NCBI GenBank assembly: GCA_022414725.1
Contig: CM039462.1
Coordinates: 101,802,486-101,866,485 of the forward strand
Source of the DNA: Microglena sp. YARC
Lineage: Eukaryota > Chlorophyta > Chlorophyceae > Chlamydomonadales > Chlamydomonadaceae
Direction: 5' to 3'
DNA length: 64,000 bases
Shown: positions 35,613 through 48,100 of the stretch, in pieces
Numbering within the stretch: the first letter of the stretch is position 1
How the letters are laid out: every line of letters begins with the position of its first letter
Program-made: the position numbers and the translations under genes
The notes under the pieces: model-generated
What the model saw: only the letters and a program-made list of their open reading frames with translations
Database searches by the model: none
Told to the model about the DNA's origin: nothing

Positions 35613-36659
35613 ATGCATCCCCCTGATCCATCCAATATGAAGTTCAAGTTAATGTTTATTTCTCTTGTACAACCTATGTTTATTTCTCTTGTACAACCTA
35701 TGTTTATTTCTCTTGTACAACCTATCCTGAATTTTGGCTGTGAGGTGTGGGCTCCTTCTATTCTGAACAACACGCTTATCTCAAATGGCCATGCTTGTGA
35801 GAAATGGCATAGAGGTATATTTAAACAAATGTTGGGTGTTTGCCAATCTACTACATCTAATATTATCATGGAAGAGCTGGGTAGAACCCCGTTGTTTTTT
35901 GCTTGGCTTAAACAAGCTTTGCGCTTCTGGAACAAGACCATTCATAAAGAACCTGAGGATCTCATTAGAATGGCTCTTGAGGAATCTTTTGACTCCAACA
36001 CTGGCTGGGTTCATGACTTGCGTTGTGCTCTCCACAAGCTAGGATCCAGTAAAAACATCAACATTTTGGAGGCTGTCGATGTCGAAGGTATTATGTCTGA
36101 AGTTTTTGAGTCATGGAGGTTTAAGTACCCAAGTGACACCAATGCAGTTAGAGACATCCCTGATGAGAGAAGGGTTGGCTTTAAACGCCTCCGATACCAA
36201 AAATGGTTCGCAGCCAACAGTAATGATGAGAATGGCTTGATTCCCTTTACATCCGCCTTACATAAGCAGGATCAGATTCGTTCCATAGCACAGTTTAGAA
36301 TGGGTTCCCATTGGCTGAACACAGAAAGAATGAGGGTGATGGATAGAGCACACATCCCTCGCTCAATGAGACACTGTCAAATGTGTGGGTTCCAAAAACC
36401 TGAGGATGAAATGCATATATTTGAGTGCCCTTTTTATAATGATATTCGCCTCCGCTACCAGAAGCTGTTTACAGATATTTATAGGCATGTCCAGGAGGAT
36501 ACCGACTTAACCGTATGGAATGTGGAATTCTGCGATTCCACATTCAGAACCTTTATGAATGGAAATGGCACTAAGTCTTTTTGGAGCAACCTAGCCGACT
36601 ATCTTTCTACTTGTAGAAGAGCAAGACAGGAAGCCCTGGACTGCTTAGTGGCACCGTAA
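35613..36659 (+). CDS. LINE reverse transcriptase, C-terminal fragment
   Basis: 348 codons, intact to the stop. LNFGCEVWAP is the conserved segment just after the polymerase core of LINE ORF2-type proteins. RHCQMCGFQKPEDEMHIFEC is the C-terminal CCHC zinc knuckle (C-x2-C-x9-H-x4-C) followed by PFY and basic residues. The endonuclease and the catalytic YxDD region are absent, so it cannot be active. The start Met is arbitrary. Near the truncation point the 24-nt unit encoding MFISLVQP is present three times. Confidence 0.85.
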   Translation: MHPPDPSNMKFKLMFISLVQPMFISLVQPMFISLVQPILNFGCEVWAPSILNNTLISNGHACEKWHRGIFKQMLGVCQSTTSNIIMEELGRTPLFFAWLKQALRFWNKTIHKEPEDLIRMALEESFDSNTGWVHDLRCALHKLGSSKNINILEAVDVEGIMSEVFESWRFKYPSDTNAVRDIPDERRVGFKRLRYQKWFAANSNDENGLIPFTSALHKQDQIRSIAQFRMGSHWLNTERMRVMDRAHIPRSMRHCQMCGFQKPEDEMHIFECPFYNDIRLRYQKLFTDIYRHVQEDTDLTVWNVEFCDSTFRTFMNGNGTKSFWSNLADYLSTCRRARQEALDCLVAP

Positions 36660-36942
36660 TTTATCATCCCTTTTTTTCTTCTTGTGACTTCTCAGTTGTT
36701 AGCTTCTTACCTCCGCCACTGTAAGTGGTTGAGATCTGGGTCCGGCTCTAAGGGGTTTAATACCTACGCCACCAAAACGGTGGTTGGGAGTTTGGTTTGT
36801 TTGTCCTCGACACACCCCTGATGTAATGGGGTTTTTTGCTTTGTGGGTGCTTTTTCTTTTTGTTTAAAGCACAGAGTCTCATACACCCTCGCGGTGTCAA
36901 GTAGACTTTAACATGTAATGTAATGTAATGTAATTTGTTTAC
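35613..36942 (+). mobile_element. 5'-truncated LINE (non-LTR retrotransposon)
   Basis: It contains only the C-terminal part of the reverse-transcriptase ORF (35613-36659), a 3' UTR, and an (ATGTA)n tail (about 36915-36942), the usual structure of a dead-on-arrival LINE insertion. The 3' UTR has a short hairpin (gccaccaaaacggtggt) near 36770. It inserted between the NELF-A-like gene and QCR7. Confidence 0.85.
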
Positions 36943-37970
36943 TGCCGAAGCTGGCGAACAGTTAAATTGCTAGCTAAAACTACGGTATGTTACTAAGTTC
37001 AAGTTATTGCTTCTACGTTCTTGCCTTCGAGTTATATGGTGAACGTGTTGGGACTTGGGAGCAGCGTTGTTCAGGACGCTGCGTCCTCCGTCGCAGACGC
37101 AACGTTGAAGGATCTGTTGCGTCTCAGGACGTAACGTGGAGAGGATCTGTTGGCCAGAAGGTAGGGTCTGTTGCGTCTCAGGACGCAGGCTGTACAATTG
37201 ATTGCGTCTCAGGCAGCAAAACTGGGGGTCCTCTTGAAGAACCCTGGTTGGGAGACGCTTAGAGACTTGCCAGGCTGTTGTAGTCCCCGTGGCGCAGTAC
37301 AGTCCTGCTGGACTCCGTCTTACAAACAGGCACTAAAGCTGAACCGTGGTCTGGCATGCCCCGCCTTCCCAACTTGAACCTACTTACCGGTTTGTTGGAC
37401 TATCCCTGCCCTTCTTTCTGAAAAGTGGGCTCTGTTTGGATGAGGGGTCCCACTTGCTGGGGTTGAAATCAAAATTAAAGCCTGCCATCGATCTTTGATA
37501 CCGATATGTGACTATGTGAGGGGTCACCAATTTAAATTGACGTTAAGCAAGTTGATGTCTTGGTATGTGTTGTCGTCAGAAACTCCTTACAGTTTCAGCC
37601 ACCTGTAATCGGTACTTTTGAGTAGGTATTTTCGCTTGAGTGGATATTTACTTTCCCTACTCCTACCGTCCTTAAGTGTGAGTGGACACTTCATTGCCTT
37701 ACTCCGCCGAATAGCCTTTTAAGTGAATATTCACTTGCCTTTATCGCCTATTTACTTGCCTCGCTTTTGTATTCCAATTAGAGTGCCACCTGAAGACTAT
37801 CTCGGCAAATAAGCATTCCGAGTTTCCGACCCTTGCGAAAATTATGAAATCGTGAGACGTATGAAGGAGGCCGTCTCAAACTGGTTGAACTGGGTTACAC
37901 TAATCCAGCAAGCTAATTAAGGATGCACAAGCTGACGGTCTACTAACATATAGCACCAGCAGGGACTGGT
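36943..37970. other. Intergenic region with inverted-repeat partner at 37045-37275
   Basis: 37045-37275 is the reverse-oriented partner of 2162-2362 (ggacgctgcgtcctccgtcg; ctgttgcgtctcaggacg). The remainder up to the QCR7 stop is unique with no recognised feature. Confidence 0.6.
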
Positions 37971-38054
37971 TTACATGTAAATACGAGTCCAGACGGGCTG
38001 GGCACCAAGCAGAGCCCTCTCACGCCTCTCCCTCCTCACCTCCTCGAGGGTCTC
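37971..38054 (-). CDS. QCR7: QCR7 exon 4 (C-terminus and stop)
   Basis: Acceptor GAACGTACAG, 27 codons and TAA. The stop lies in ACATGTAAACC, which also contains TGTAA, the usual green-algal polyadenylation word. Confidence 0.93.
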   Translation of the reverse strand, partial: ETLEEVRRERRERALLGAQPVWTRIYM

Positions 38055-41000
38055 CTGTACGTTCGCAAGAAAAAGAGCAAGGATTGGGAACTGGGGGAAG
38101 GATTGTGGACTGGTGGGAGGTGCTGGACTGCTGGCTGTGGACAGTGTAACAGTGCTGCGGACGCATCTGGAGGTAGGGGTTGGCTTTGTTATATAATATT
38201 AGTGAATACATCATATTGCATCATAATAGTCGGACGAGCCAGAATTTCGAATTTATTTAAAAACCTAATATTATTCTGACACTACCGTACTAACAGGAAA
38301 ATTTCCCGTTTCTAAAATTTGTCGGTCGTTTTGAGAGGTTTTATTAGAATTTAACGTTTTAAAGTTGTCGTTTTATCCCAGAGGAATATAGTTTGACGTA
38401 TTAAATTTGACGGTTGTAATTTAATAAAATACATCAATGCCACTGACTGTTTCTACTTGAACATGTTACACTGGTTCATTGCCTGTCAGCAGAAGGTGAG
38501 CAGCCAATTTTGCTTCTACTGGTTAAGATGGCTAGCAGCAGCTAGCAGCCAAGTTCCTGGCTGGAGGCATGCAGGCATGCAGCCACGTTCAAGTTACACG
38601 GCAACCAAAGTGTTCAGAAAGCCACAATGTAATATTCTTGTAACCACACATAAACAACATAAGTCATCATGAGAATTAGCTTGTCATGCACTCAGTAACA
38701 TGATCAAATGAATTGCATCAAAAAATCAGATTAGCCAGCCTTGGGATAGTGGGCTCTGAGGCTTTTCACAGTGGGCGCAATGCTTCCCAATTGGCCTTTG
38801 GTAGTGGAAAGTGTGATCAACCACTTGGATTTGAGATATGAGTGACTTTCAATGGCCAGCATCTTGTGAAAGGTCTCCAACTTCTCATGCTTCTTCGTCT
38901 GAGGTCTGGCTTTTAACTCTAACCTATCCAGAAGGACCCCCAGAGTTTGCAGAAAGTTCACAGCCCTTTGGGCGAAATACTTGCTGCTTGTCATGGCCGG
39001 GGTGGTCGAGGGGTTGCGATCGACAGCCTCTCGAGCTTCGGCAGCAACCCGGTTCAATTGGTTGTTGGGGCGGTGATCTGTCCAGGTTTTAGGCATTTAA
39101 AGAGATCGCAAACGCCCCTAAGGGGATCTTTCAAGAGGTTCGGCCATGAGATCTGGGAAATCTTGTCGAGCGCTGCGAGTTGAGCCGGAAGGCGCAGGTC
39201 CCAAGGAGGGGTAGTAAGCCCTATGTACAGCCTATACCCTATTATCGCGCCTGATAACGGGTTGACGGTTTTTTCGTCGCCGAATAAAAGATACGCTTCG
39301 ATTTGACGGTTGCTCACGTCAAATTAAAACGTTAAATTTTCCTGTCAGTACGGTATAATAATATTAGTTAATATTAGTTTTCAAACACTTTTATTAGTTG
39401 CTGTTCCCTACCTGTAGGTAGCTCTGCTGTGGGGTCTGCATGTTATACAAGTCGCCAGTCAATTGGTCGTGCTTGGTGGAGAGATCAATGGCGCGGCGCA
39501 AGCGGGCATCGCGCTCCTGGACGACCTTTGGGGGCAGCCTCCTCAGAGCCTCAGCAACATCCTGAGAAGAGGTGGTATCAGGGTGGGGTGGGTGGAGATG
39601 GGAGGGGTGGGGTGTGTGGTGGGGTGTATGGGGTGGGGTGCGGTAGGTGGTGTGGTGTGGTGTGGTGTGTGGGGTGGGTGTGGTGTGAGGGCATGGGATG
39701 GGATGGGAGGGTTGGGATGTGTGGGGTGAAGTGTGGGCATGGGATGGGAGGGGTAGGGTGTGGGCTGGGGTACATGGGGTGTGGGGAAGGTTGGGGAGGG
39801 TTGGGGTAGGTGGTATGATGTGCTACGGTGTGTGGTGTGTGCTATGCTGTGTGGTGTGTGTGGTGTGTGTGGAGGCGTGGGGAGGAGAGGGGTAGGTGGT
39901 GTGCTGTAGTGCGGTGTGTGGTGTGGGGAGGGCTGCGGCAGGTGGTGTGGTATGGTGTGTGTGGTGTGTTTGGGGTAGGCGGTGTGGGGTGGAGAGGAGT
40001 GGTGTGGTGCAGGGTGAGTTGAGGTGGACAAAGCAGGCATCGTCTGTGTGTTTGCTTGTACCCATGTTTTTGACAGGTTGGCTTGGAAATGGACATCATA
40101 CGAGCATACCTTGCATGCGTATGTATGGCTTGCTGCTCTAGTGCTGGTTAGGATGTGGTTCTCAGATGTCCCCCGCCCTTACAAATTTTCTCCTTAGTAT
40201 AGAGATCACATAACGGCAAAAGGCAGACAAGTATGTGATAGATAGGAGTAGCTGGGCCAACCTTACAGCTTATGAGACTGCAGCTTGGACATGGGCACTC
40301 CTAAGCTTGTGGGCTGCCGAGACAGAACTCACAGCAGCCCCCCCCAGGAAAATCATCTCTATCCAGACCTGTAAGCAAACTTGTACCCAGCTTGAGCCAT
40401 GCATGTGCTTGTACTCGCACTTGCATGTGTGGTTGGCAACCATGCATGTGTGGGCCCTGGGCTCTTCCACCCCAGAACTTTCTTTCCAACCCAAGTACAT
40501 GCCCCTGCAGACTACATCTCCTCTTCACTCTTCACTAAAGGTGAACATCAAAGATTGCAGCACAACCAACCAACCAACCAACCAACCCTGTGCATCCACT
40601 GGCAGCTTGCAGTCAACTCCATCAAGACACAGCACTCTCATAACAGTTCCCTCTTCTCCACGATCAGATCAATGCAGACCAAAAACACCACCCCAAGCAT
40701 CCAGACTGCTAGCAGGTGTGGATCACCCTGACTGGCCATATTCGTTTGTGCTGGCTGGTGCTTGAAACAAAAAACCTTTACCCCTCATCTAACCCATTTA
40801 TATGCATTGGATGTCTACCCAGCGAGTAAACCAGAAACGCTAAACTTGCTTTTATTCTCAAACAACAAGCTAATCCAGCCTAACTTCTGCTTGAGCGCAC
40901 CTCGTCCTTAAGGGGGTCGTAGAGGTCGTCGTAGCGAAGCCCGTAACCCTTGAGCTCCTTGCAAACTGATGCGGCATAACGATTGCAAAAGGCCCCGTAG

Positions 41001-41122
41001 ATAGGCCCGAATAGCTGCTTTACCTGCGGGAGTTAGGGCAGGGAAGACGTGAAGTTGAGTACCAAAGACCCGAGAGTAACCGAGTAGCAACTTGCGAAAA
41101 CGACGCTTACCAACGCCGACAT
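37971..41122 (-). CDS. QCR7: QCR7, cytochrome bc1 complex subunit 7 (complete, four exons)
   Basis: Exons are 41111-41122, 40901-41023, 39412-39561 and 37971-38054, all joined in phase 0: 369 nt, 122 aa plus stop, the usual size for plant QCR7. Order of features: short MSAL start, a helix (VKQLFGPIYGAF), the diagnostic GYGLRYDDLYDPLKDEDVAE then ALRRLPPKVV, RLRRAIDLSTKHDQL, QTPQQSYLQ, and a charged C-terminal helix (ETLEEVRRERRERALLGAQP) ending WTRIYM. The protein is a matrix-facing 14-kDa subunit of mitochondrial complex III (UQCRB family) needed for assembly, nuclear-encoded and without a cleaved presequence. Splice sites are GTAAGC, GTGCGC and GTAGGG with CAG acceptors. Introns lack junction arrays, but the last one holds a dispersed repeat. 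Confidence 0.95.
38055..39411 (-). repeat. QCR7 intron 3 carrying dispersed repeat, copy 2
   Basis: 38415-39425 matches parts of 1-735. The match seems to run through the donor (GTAGGG) into the last bases of exon 3 (CTACCTACAG on the minus strand). Inside, 38731-39096 minus holds a 121-codon open frame (for example FAQRAVNFLQTLGVLLDRLE then LKAR) of unknown nature. It could be a remnant protein of the repeat. Confidence 0.6.
39412..39561 (-). CDS. QCR7: QCR7 exon 3
   Basis: 50 codons between acceptor TCTTCTCAG and donor GTAGGG: DVAEALRRLPPKVVQERDAR to MQTPQQSYLQ, the core family region. Confidence 0.95.
39562..40900 (-). other. QCR7 intron 2
   Basis: 39590-40020 is GT/GGGT-rich on the + strand (CA/ACCC-rich on the coding strand, on the acceptor side). 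The rest is unique sequence with a short (CCAA)n at 40565-40590. Confidence 0.8.
40901..41023 (-). CDS. QCR7: QCR7 exon 2
   Basis: 41 codons between acceptor CTCCCGCAG and donor GTGCGC, including YAASVCKELKGYGLRYDDLY. Confidence 0.95.
41111..41122 (-). CDS. QCR7: QCR7 exon 1 (four codons)
   Basis: ATG TCG GCG TTG followed by donor GTAAGC. The frame continues into exon 2 and gives the expected total length, which decides this start. Confidence 0.85.
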
Positions 41123-42862
41123 CTTGCCCGCTTTGCTGCAATGGGGTGGCAATGAGAGAAAATGTCGAGGGTTGAAGTGAGAGCAGGATTGTGATGGTAT
41201 AGGTTGCCAACACCAAGAAGAGAAAAGAAGGGGCGAAAGAGAAGAACTAGATGGCTCGCAAATCAGGGTTGCAGTGTGCAGTTGCAAACGCCACCGAGTT
41301 AGAGAGATTGTCATAACGTGCTGCAAGAGTCAATCAGACAGCTTCTCACCTTCAAATGGGTAAAGCTATATGTTAGAATGTGTTGTCGCGGAACACCGAC
41401 CGATTATTCAGACCTATGCTTACTCGCAGACAAACGACGAGGTGTGTACTGCAATGTGTGTACTGAGGAGATGCGGACCCAGATTTCCGAGAATCATGTT
41501 AGAAGACAACAACTGATCGAGGTCTAATAGCTGGAGCGAGACGACAGCCTGCCCAAGCCTGCCTGCTTTTAAGAGCCTCTCCACCAACCAAATAAATCGA
41601 GCCTCGATCGCATTCAAATCTGACTTGTGCAGCGTATATCGTCCTGCCAACCATTTATCTATCTATCTCTGCTTGAGCTTATTCTCGCTACCGGTTCGTG
41701 TTTCGAAGGTTTTGATCTCACGTTCATGATCTTGCTCAAATCATGACATTCCAGGATTTCCACTCCTTTTTCAACAACGCGTCTTACTCTTGAACCATGC
41801 AACAATTATCATCATCCTTCAAGTATAATACATCAGAGCTCATCCTTGTGTGCTGCACTGCTACCACTCAATGTATCTATGTTACAGTCCAGGGGTAGGC
41901 CAAATAGAAACCAATGCTCAACCAAGATAGGAATTAGGAAGGCCTTGAATATAAAAAAACAGTGATGATCTGATCCCCAAACAATCATTTTACTGTCAGG
42001 GCCCTGAGTTCTTGCAACAATTATCATTTAACCCTACAATATAATTAAATCATTATCTCACCTGACATGATAATTTAATTGTGTGATTTTTGTTGCATTT
42101 TTAAATGAGTTGTATTAAGTATTTCCATCCTTCAAAGGAATCAGAATGCATGAACAGCTTCATGCTCGAGTCCTTATCCACCAATTCAGGTTACATTCTC
42201 ATTTCTCAAAAATAAAATGTCTATCCTCAGCGTACAACGGACAGGTACCTCTATGTGCCGATTGTGTGCCACCCTACCATCCTTAATAGAACGAGAGGCC
42301 CCGCTTTTCAACCTAGATCCCTCGGGCCACAGGTTTATGAAGAACTGAAGACCCATGAAGGGTGAAATCCCTTTATAATACAAGTGGAAGTAGCCGAAAG
42401 AGAGATTTGGTCACTCAGTGAGTCCGTCACTGCATGGGCCAACAAATCATTGAAGAGATCTCCTAGCAAATATAACACATGTAGTCTACCTCTAGTAACA
42501 TTTTAGATGCCACAGACGGAATAGGCTGGTCCCGTCGTACATATGAGTAATCAAACTGCATGTGCCGTTGTCCCTAGCTAGACTGGAAATTGCTACATTG
42601 TTGTTGCATTATAACCACATGGCGACATGGACCATGCTGAGAACGTCCTTGTACAGAATAGGAGGAATTTAAATCGTACACAGTTCGGAATAATCACTTA
42701 AGCAACTCGTTTGGTCGGATAAAAAAGCAGCACCTCCGCTATTATCTCTCATAATACCGGATAATATCAGCATGTGCTTCTGGTATAAGCTCGCCCCCGA
42801 AGCACGTCAAACATTCTGTTATTTTTCCTCACGAGCTGTCCCCCAACGATGCTCCTATCAGG
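41123..42862. promoter_or_regulatory. Region between QCR7 and the TPR gene
   Basis: The QCR7 5' flank (41123-41330) and the TPR gene 3' flank lie here, both genes on the minus strand. 41885-41940 is a faint copy of the short dispersed ccaaatag motif. No other gene recognised. Confidence 0.35.
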
Positions 42863-42913
42863 TCAGAGCCCAGGAGGGGATTCCAGATTAAGGAAGGCTC
42901 CCATTTTGTCAAC
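42863..42913 (-). CDS. TPR gene exon 7 (stop)
   Basis: Acceptor CATCCTAG, 16 codons (VDKMGAFLNLESPPGL) and TGA. Completes the family-typical tail after RRWPPIM. Confidence 0.82.
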   Translation of the reverse strand, partial: VDKMGAFLNLESPPGL

Positions 42914-44966
42914 CTAGGATGGAAAGTGGGCCAGGGATCAGTCGTAGAAAGCCATGAAGCAGTCAGTAGGTAACACTTATAAATACTATTTGTGCACTTA
43001 TCAAGACTGTATATGCACTTACCAAGACTGCATGCGCACGTATCAAAACTGCAAGTGCACTTTTAGAGGCAACAAAACAAGGCCCCTACGTTGATCCAGA
43101 ACATGACAACATAGTTTGTATTTTCTCCTACGAGCAGCTGCTTCTAGGCCGCTCCCTGGTCCAGCTACTAAGCAAAGCATCAAGATTTAAACATCACTGG
43201 AAAGCTTATTCTGCCAGCTTCAAGAAACACTACATTGCTACAAGGTTGACTGGGTAGCAAGCCAGGGGAGCAACCTAGAAGCTGCTGCTCGTAACTGAAA
43301 AGACAAGTCCTAGGCGCGTCGCACGTGACGTGGAAAGTTGGCAGAGAGTGTTGGCTATCGGAGCGACAGGTGGCACCAGAATCGATTGCAGAGGATTGAA
43401 CCCGGGGTTTACAACAAGGCTAGGGGCCTTACGTAAGGCCCAGGGTTGGAACATGACGGAAAACAAACTAACTAACAAACAAACAGACATCGGGAAATGT
43501 GGTGACTCTGGAGACTCTCGCCCCACAGAAGGGGGGGCTCCGCCAAAAAGCTATGTTATCAAGGCCTAAACCTGTGGAGACTCACCATGATTGGCGGCCA
43601 GCGTCGGATCCGGATCAAAAAGTCAGGGTCTTTGAATTTTGAGCAGCCAACCTGCAGGCAGGACGAGTTCACGATCAGTAACTTGGTCTCCATGAGACAT
43701 GGGACATAGGTAAGACAATATATTTAGGATTTAGGAACATACCACTTTTGTAGCATTTATTTATATGATACTTTTTTATAAGCAATACACTACAATACAT
43801 TAGAGATAATCACCACCATGTCTTCACAAGCAATACAACACAGATACTCTACAGATACATTTAAGATACTCACCATTATGTTTTCACAAGCAATACACAA
43901 GCAATACACTACAGATAGTCTACAGATACAACACATTACAGATACTCACCACTATGTTTTCAAAAGCAATAAGCAAGCAATACACTACAGATACACTACA
44001 GTACAGATACTCACCACACTGTTTTCACAAGCAATGAACTACAATACACTGCACACACTCACCACAATGTTTTCACAAGCGAAGTTCCACATGCCCTCCG
44101 ACCTCTCTCTGTCGCCTGCATCAGAGCGGTCATAGTACAAGGCAGCTAGGGCCGCTTTTATGTCAGCACTACCTGGTGCTCGGCGTGCAATGCGCTCCAT
44201 CTGCATGCAAATGTAGAGATCGGCATATCATACGATGTTGACCAAAGGCGAATATGATATCATATGATGTCATACAAATTGCATCATATGATATTGTCTT
44301 TAAATGGTAACTTTAGCATAGTCAGACTGCCGACATCATATGATATCGAAATGATATGATATCATATGATATCATTTTGCCGCTCTGTAAGTTAGTGTGG
44401 CGAGTTTGAGAGAATAAGATGAATCACATGGCGGTAAATTGAACAACGCGGCACCTGCACGATATCCGAAAATATTGCGTGCTACTTGGGGGTACTCCTC
44501 ATACAAATGTACCCCTCACAGTACAGGGACCCTCACATAAATGTACAGGTACCCTCCTCACAAACATTGCGTGCTACTTGGGGGTACCCCTCATACAAAT
44601 GTACCTCTCACAGTACAGGGACCCTCACACAAATGTACAGGTACCCATCACACTAATGTACAGGTACCCCTCGCACAGATGTACAGGTAGCCCTCACACA
44701 AACATTGCGTGTTACCTGGGGGTACCTCTCACACAAATGTACATGTACCCCTGACACAGAGGTACATATACCCCTCTCACAAATGTAGTCATCGCTATCT
44801 TTATTGTACCATTATCGACACCGAGCGATCTTGTCCTTGAAAACCTTGCCCATCTAGAGAACCCATTGAATTGAACACCAACATATGGCATTGGTGATGA
44901 TGATGGTGATGATGGCGGTGATGATTGGTGGTGGTGATGATCGTGATGATCGGGATGACAACGACC

Positions 44967-45035
<69 letters not shown>

Positions 45036-45143
45036 GTATTGTGATGATGGCGGTGATGATGGTGGTGATTGTGATTGTGATAACGATGATAGTGGTGACA
45101 ATGACGACGACGACGACGAGGATGATAACGATGACAGAGGTAG

Positions 45144-45192
<49 letters not shown>

Positions 45193-48100
45193 AATGATGA
45201 TTCCATGATTCATTTTTCCTGGTGCCCTAGTTGACTCCAACTGTGCCCGCGGCTTGACGGAGTCAAGTGGGACTCATGAACATTACAAGACTTTCATGCA
45301 CCACTGGTTTTTACTGCCTCATACCTCTTTAATGGCTCCATCATTGTCCCCTAGTTGCACCAGCATGAGGGCGGCATTGGAAGCAGCAAAAACGGATCCA
45401 TCAAGCCTGGCTGAGTTGTTGCCATTTCTGGCTTTAAACCCCTTGGCTAGCTGAAACAGCTCGGATGATTTCTGGTACTGCTCTCGAGCTTCTGCAACGG
45501 AGGTCATAGAATTGTCCAATGAGGCAAGATGATACATTTTAACATTCCTAGGCTTGCTGAAACAGCTCGAATGATTTTTGGTACTGCTCTCAAGCTTTTG
45601 CAATGGATCTCATTGAATTGTCCAGCTGTAACAAAAATAGAATTGGCAACTGCAACAAAAATAGAGCCACAACAGTAGCACGCTTCGCACCTGACCACTT
45701 TCCTAGGCTGTTGTAGCAGTTGCCTATGCTGTTGATAACATAGGGATCTAAGGACTCCCCTCCTTTAGTTGCCATGTCAAGGGCTGTAGAATAATCATCA
45801 AGAGCATCTTGCCATTTGGAAACACCCTCGTAAGCTAGAGCTCGTCCAGAGAGCAGACGTGCATAAGTAATGGGCTCTTCCTCCGCTGAATATGGGTCAA
45901 GGTATGGGCAGATTGTTGTAAGTTGTGGCTTTTGATCAGTTGTGGCTTCTGATCTAAGGTACAGATTGACAAACAATGTGTACAAGTGAAGGTAGTGAAA
46001 TGTTAGCTAATGGGCTCTTCCTCAGCTGAAAATGGGTCAAGGTATGGGCAGGGTTTTTGTAAGTTGTGGCTTCTGATCGAAGGTACAGGTTAAAGGTACA
46101 GGTTAAAAGATCAAAGTTACAGGAGAAAAAATGTGGACGAGGTAGTGCAACGTAAGTGATGGGCTCTTCCTCCGCTGAAATTAGGTCCAGATCTTTGCAG
46201 GTGCAGATATGGGGAGGTTCTTATCAGTTGTAGTTTCTGTCGAAGGTACAGGTCGAGAGAAAAAGGTGGATGATACAGTGCAGTGTTAGTGATGGGCTCT
46301 TTATCCACTGAAATTGGGTCGAGATATTTGCAGGTGCAGATGTGGAGAGGTTCTTATCAGTTGTGGTTCCTGCTCAGAGATACAGGTTGAGAGAAAAAGG
46401 TGGATGATATAGTGCAGTGTTAGTGATGGGCTCTTTATCCGCTGAAATTGGGCCGAGGTATGTGCGGGAGCAGGTTCAGGGAGGTTCTCATCAGTTAGGG
46501 CTTATGGTTGAAGGTACATGTTGAGAAAACATATGGACGCGATAGTGTAGTGTAATTGATGGGCTCTTTATCTGAAATTGGGTCGAAATATGTGCGGGTG
46601 CGGGTATGGGGGGGTATGTGTAAGTTGTGGCTTCGAGGTACATGTTGAGAAAAATGTGATCGAGGTGCAGGTTAAGAAAAATGTGAGTGAGGTAAAGATT
46701 GAGACAAATGTGATCGAGGTACGGACTGAGAAAAATGCGACCGAGGTACAGGTTGAGAAAAATGTGATCGAGGCAAAGGTTACAAAAAATGTGACAGAGG
46801 TACAGTTAGAGAAATGTAAAATGATGTGCATATGAGCAGAGGTATTACACAGCAATTGTATAGGTAGACAGAGTCAAATATAGTCAGACAATAGTCAGTA
46901 TCAGAGTCAAATATAGTCAGAATATAGTCAAATCCAGAGTCAGATACAGAGGCACATAAAGTCAGGATATAGTCAGGCACATAGTAAAATCCAGTCAAAA
47001 TATAGAGCCAGATACAGAGTCAAATAAAGTCAGAATATAGAGCCAGATACATAGTCAAATTTAGTCAGAACATAGTCGAATACATTGTCAGAATGTAGTC
47101 AAATACATATTCAGAACATAGTCAAATACATAGTCAGAATATCTGTATACAGAGTCAACTACGGATTCAGAATACTAGTATATAGAATATATTTGCCATT
47201 TTACCTGAAGTCAGTGAGAGAGCTCTGTTGAAATTGTCAATTGCAGTATTGAAATCCTTAAAATCGACTAATACCTGCAAGATCAAAATGTCCCCACATG
47301 CGTGTCAATGTGCGCTTCGGAGCTTTGATAGGTCAGAAAAAACTTGGAAATTGGTCTCAAATAGGTCAACCACGACTGGTCAACCACACCCAAAATTGGT
47401 CACCCAAAACATAGAGTCTACCTGATGCTGATCTGAAATAATGAAATGGGATATCGCAGACAGGGCATGGGGACTCATGCACCTGTGCCTTCACATCCCA
47501 AATAGTTTCGGAGTTTTGAGGTGAAAAAAATAAGAAATTGGTCGCCCAAAACATAGTCTACCTAATGCTGATCTGGAGGAAAGAAATGGGACATGGCAGG
47601 CAGGGCATGGGGACTCATGTACCTGTGCCCCCATCTCCCAAATGGTTTCGGAGCTTTGTGAGGTGTAAAAACTAAGAAATTGGTTACCCCAAACATAGTC
47701 TACCTATTGCTGATCTGGAGGAAAGAAATGGGACATGGCAGGCAGGGCATGGGGACTCATGTACCTGTGCCCCCATCTCCCACATGGTTTCGGAGCTTTG
47801 TGAGGTGAAAAAACTAAGAAATTGGTTACCCAAAACATAGAGTCTACCTTATGCTGATCTGGAGGAAAGAAATGGGACATGGCAGGCAGGGCATGGGGAC
47901 TCATGTACCTGTGCCCCAATCTCCCAAATGGTTTCGGAGCTTTGTGAGGTGAAAAAACTAAGAAATTGGTTACCCAAAACATAGAGTCTACCTAATGCTG
48001 ATTTGGAGGAAAGAAATGGGACATGGCAGGCAGGGCATGGGGACTCATGTACCTGTGCCCCCATCTCTCAAAAGGTTTCGGAGCTAAACAGGTCATAAAA

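Noticed and set aside
43200..43305. Alternative last exon for the TPR gene (LRAAASRLLPWLATQSTL)
   Set aside because: Good acceptor, but the peptide does not fit the family tail; the exon at 42863-42913 (VDKMGAFLNLE) does.
44885..45208. Met/Asp-rich or Ser/His-rich ORFs
   Set aside because: Translation of the (GAT)n microsatellite.
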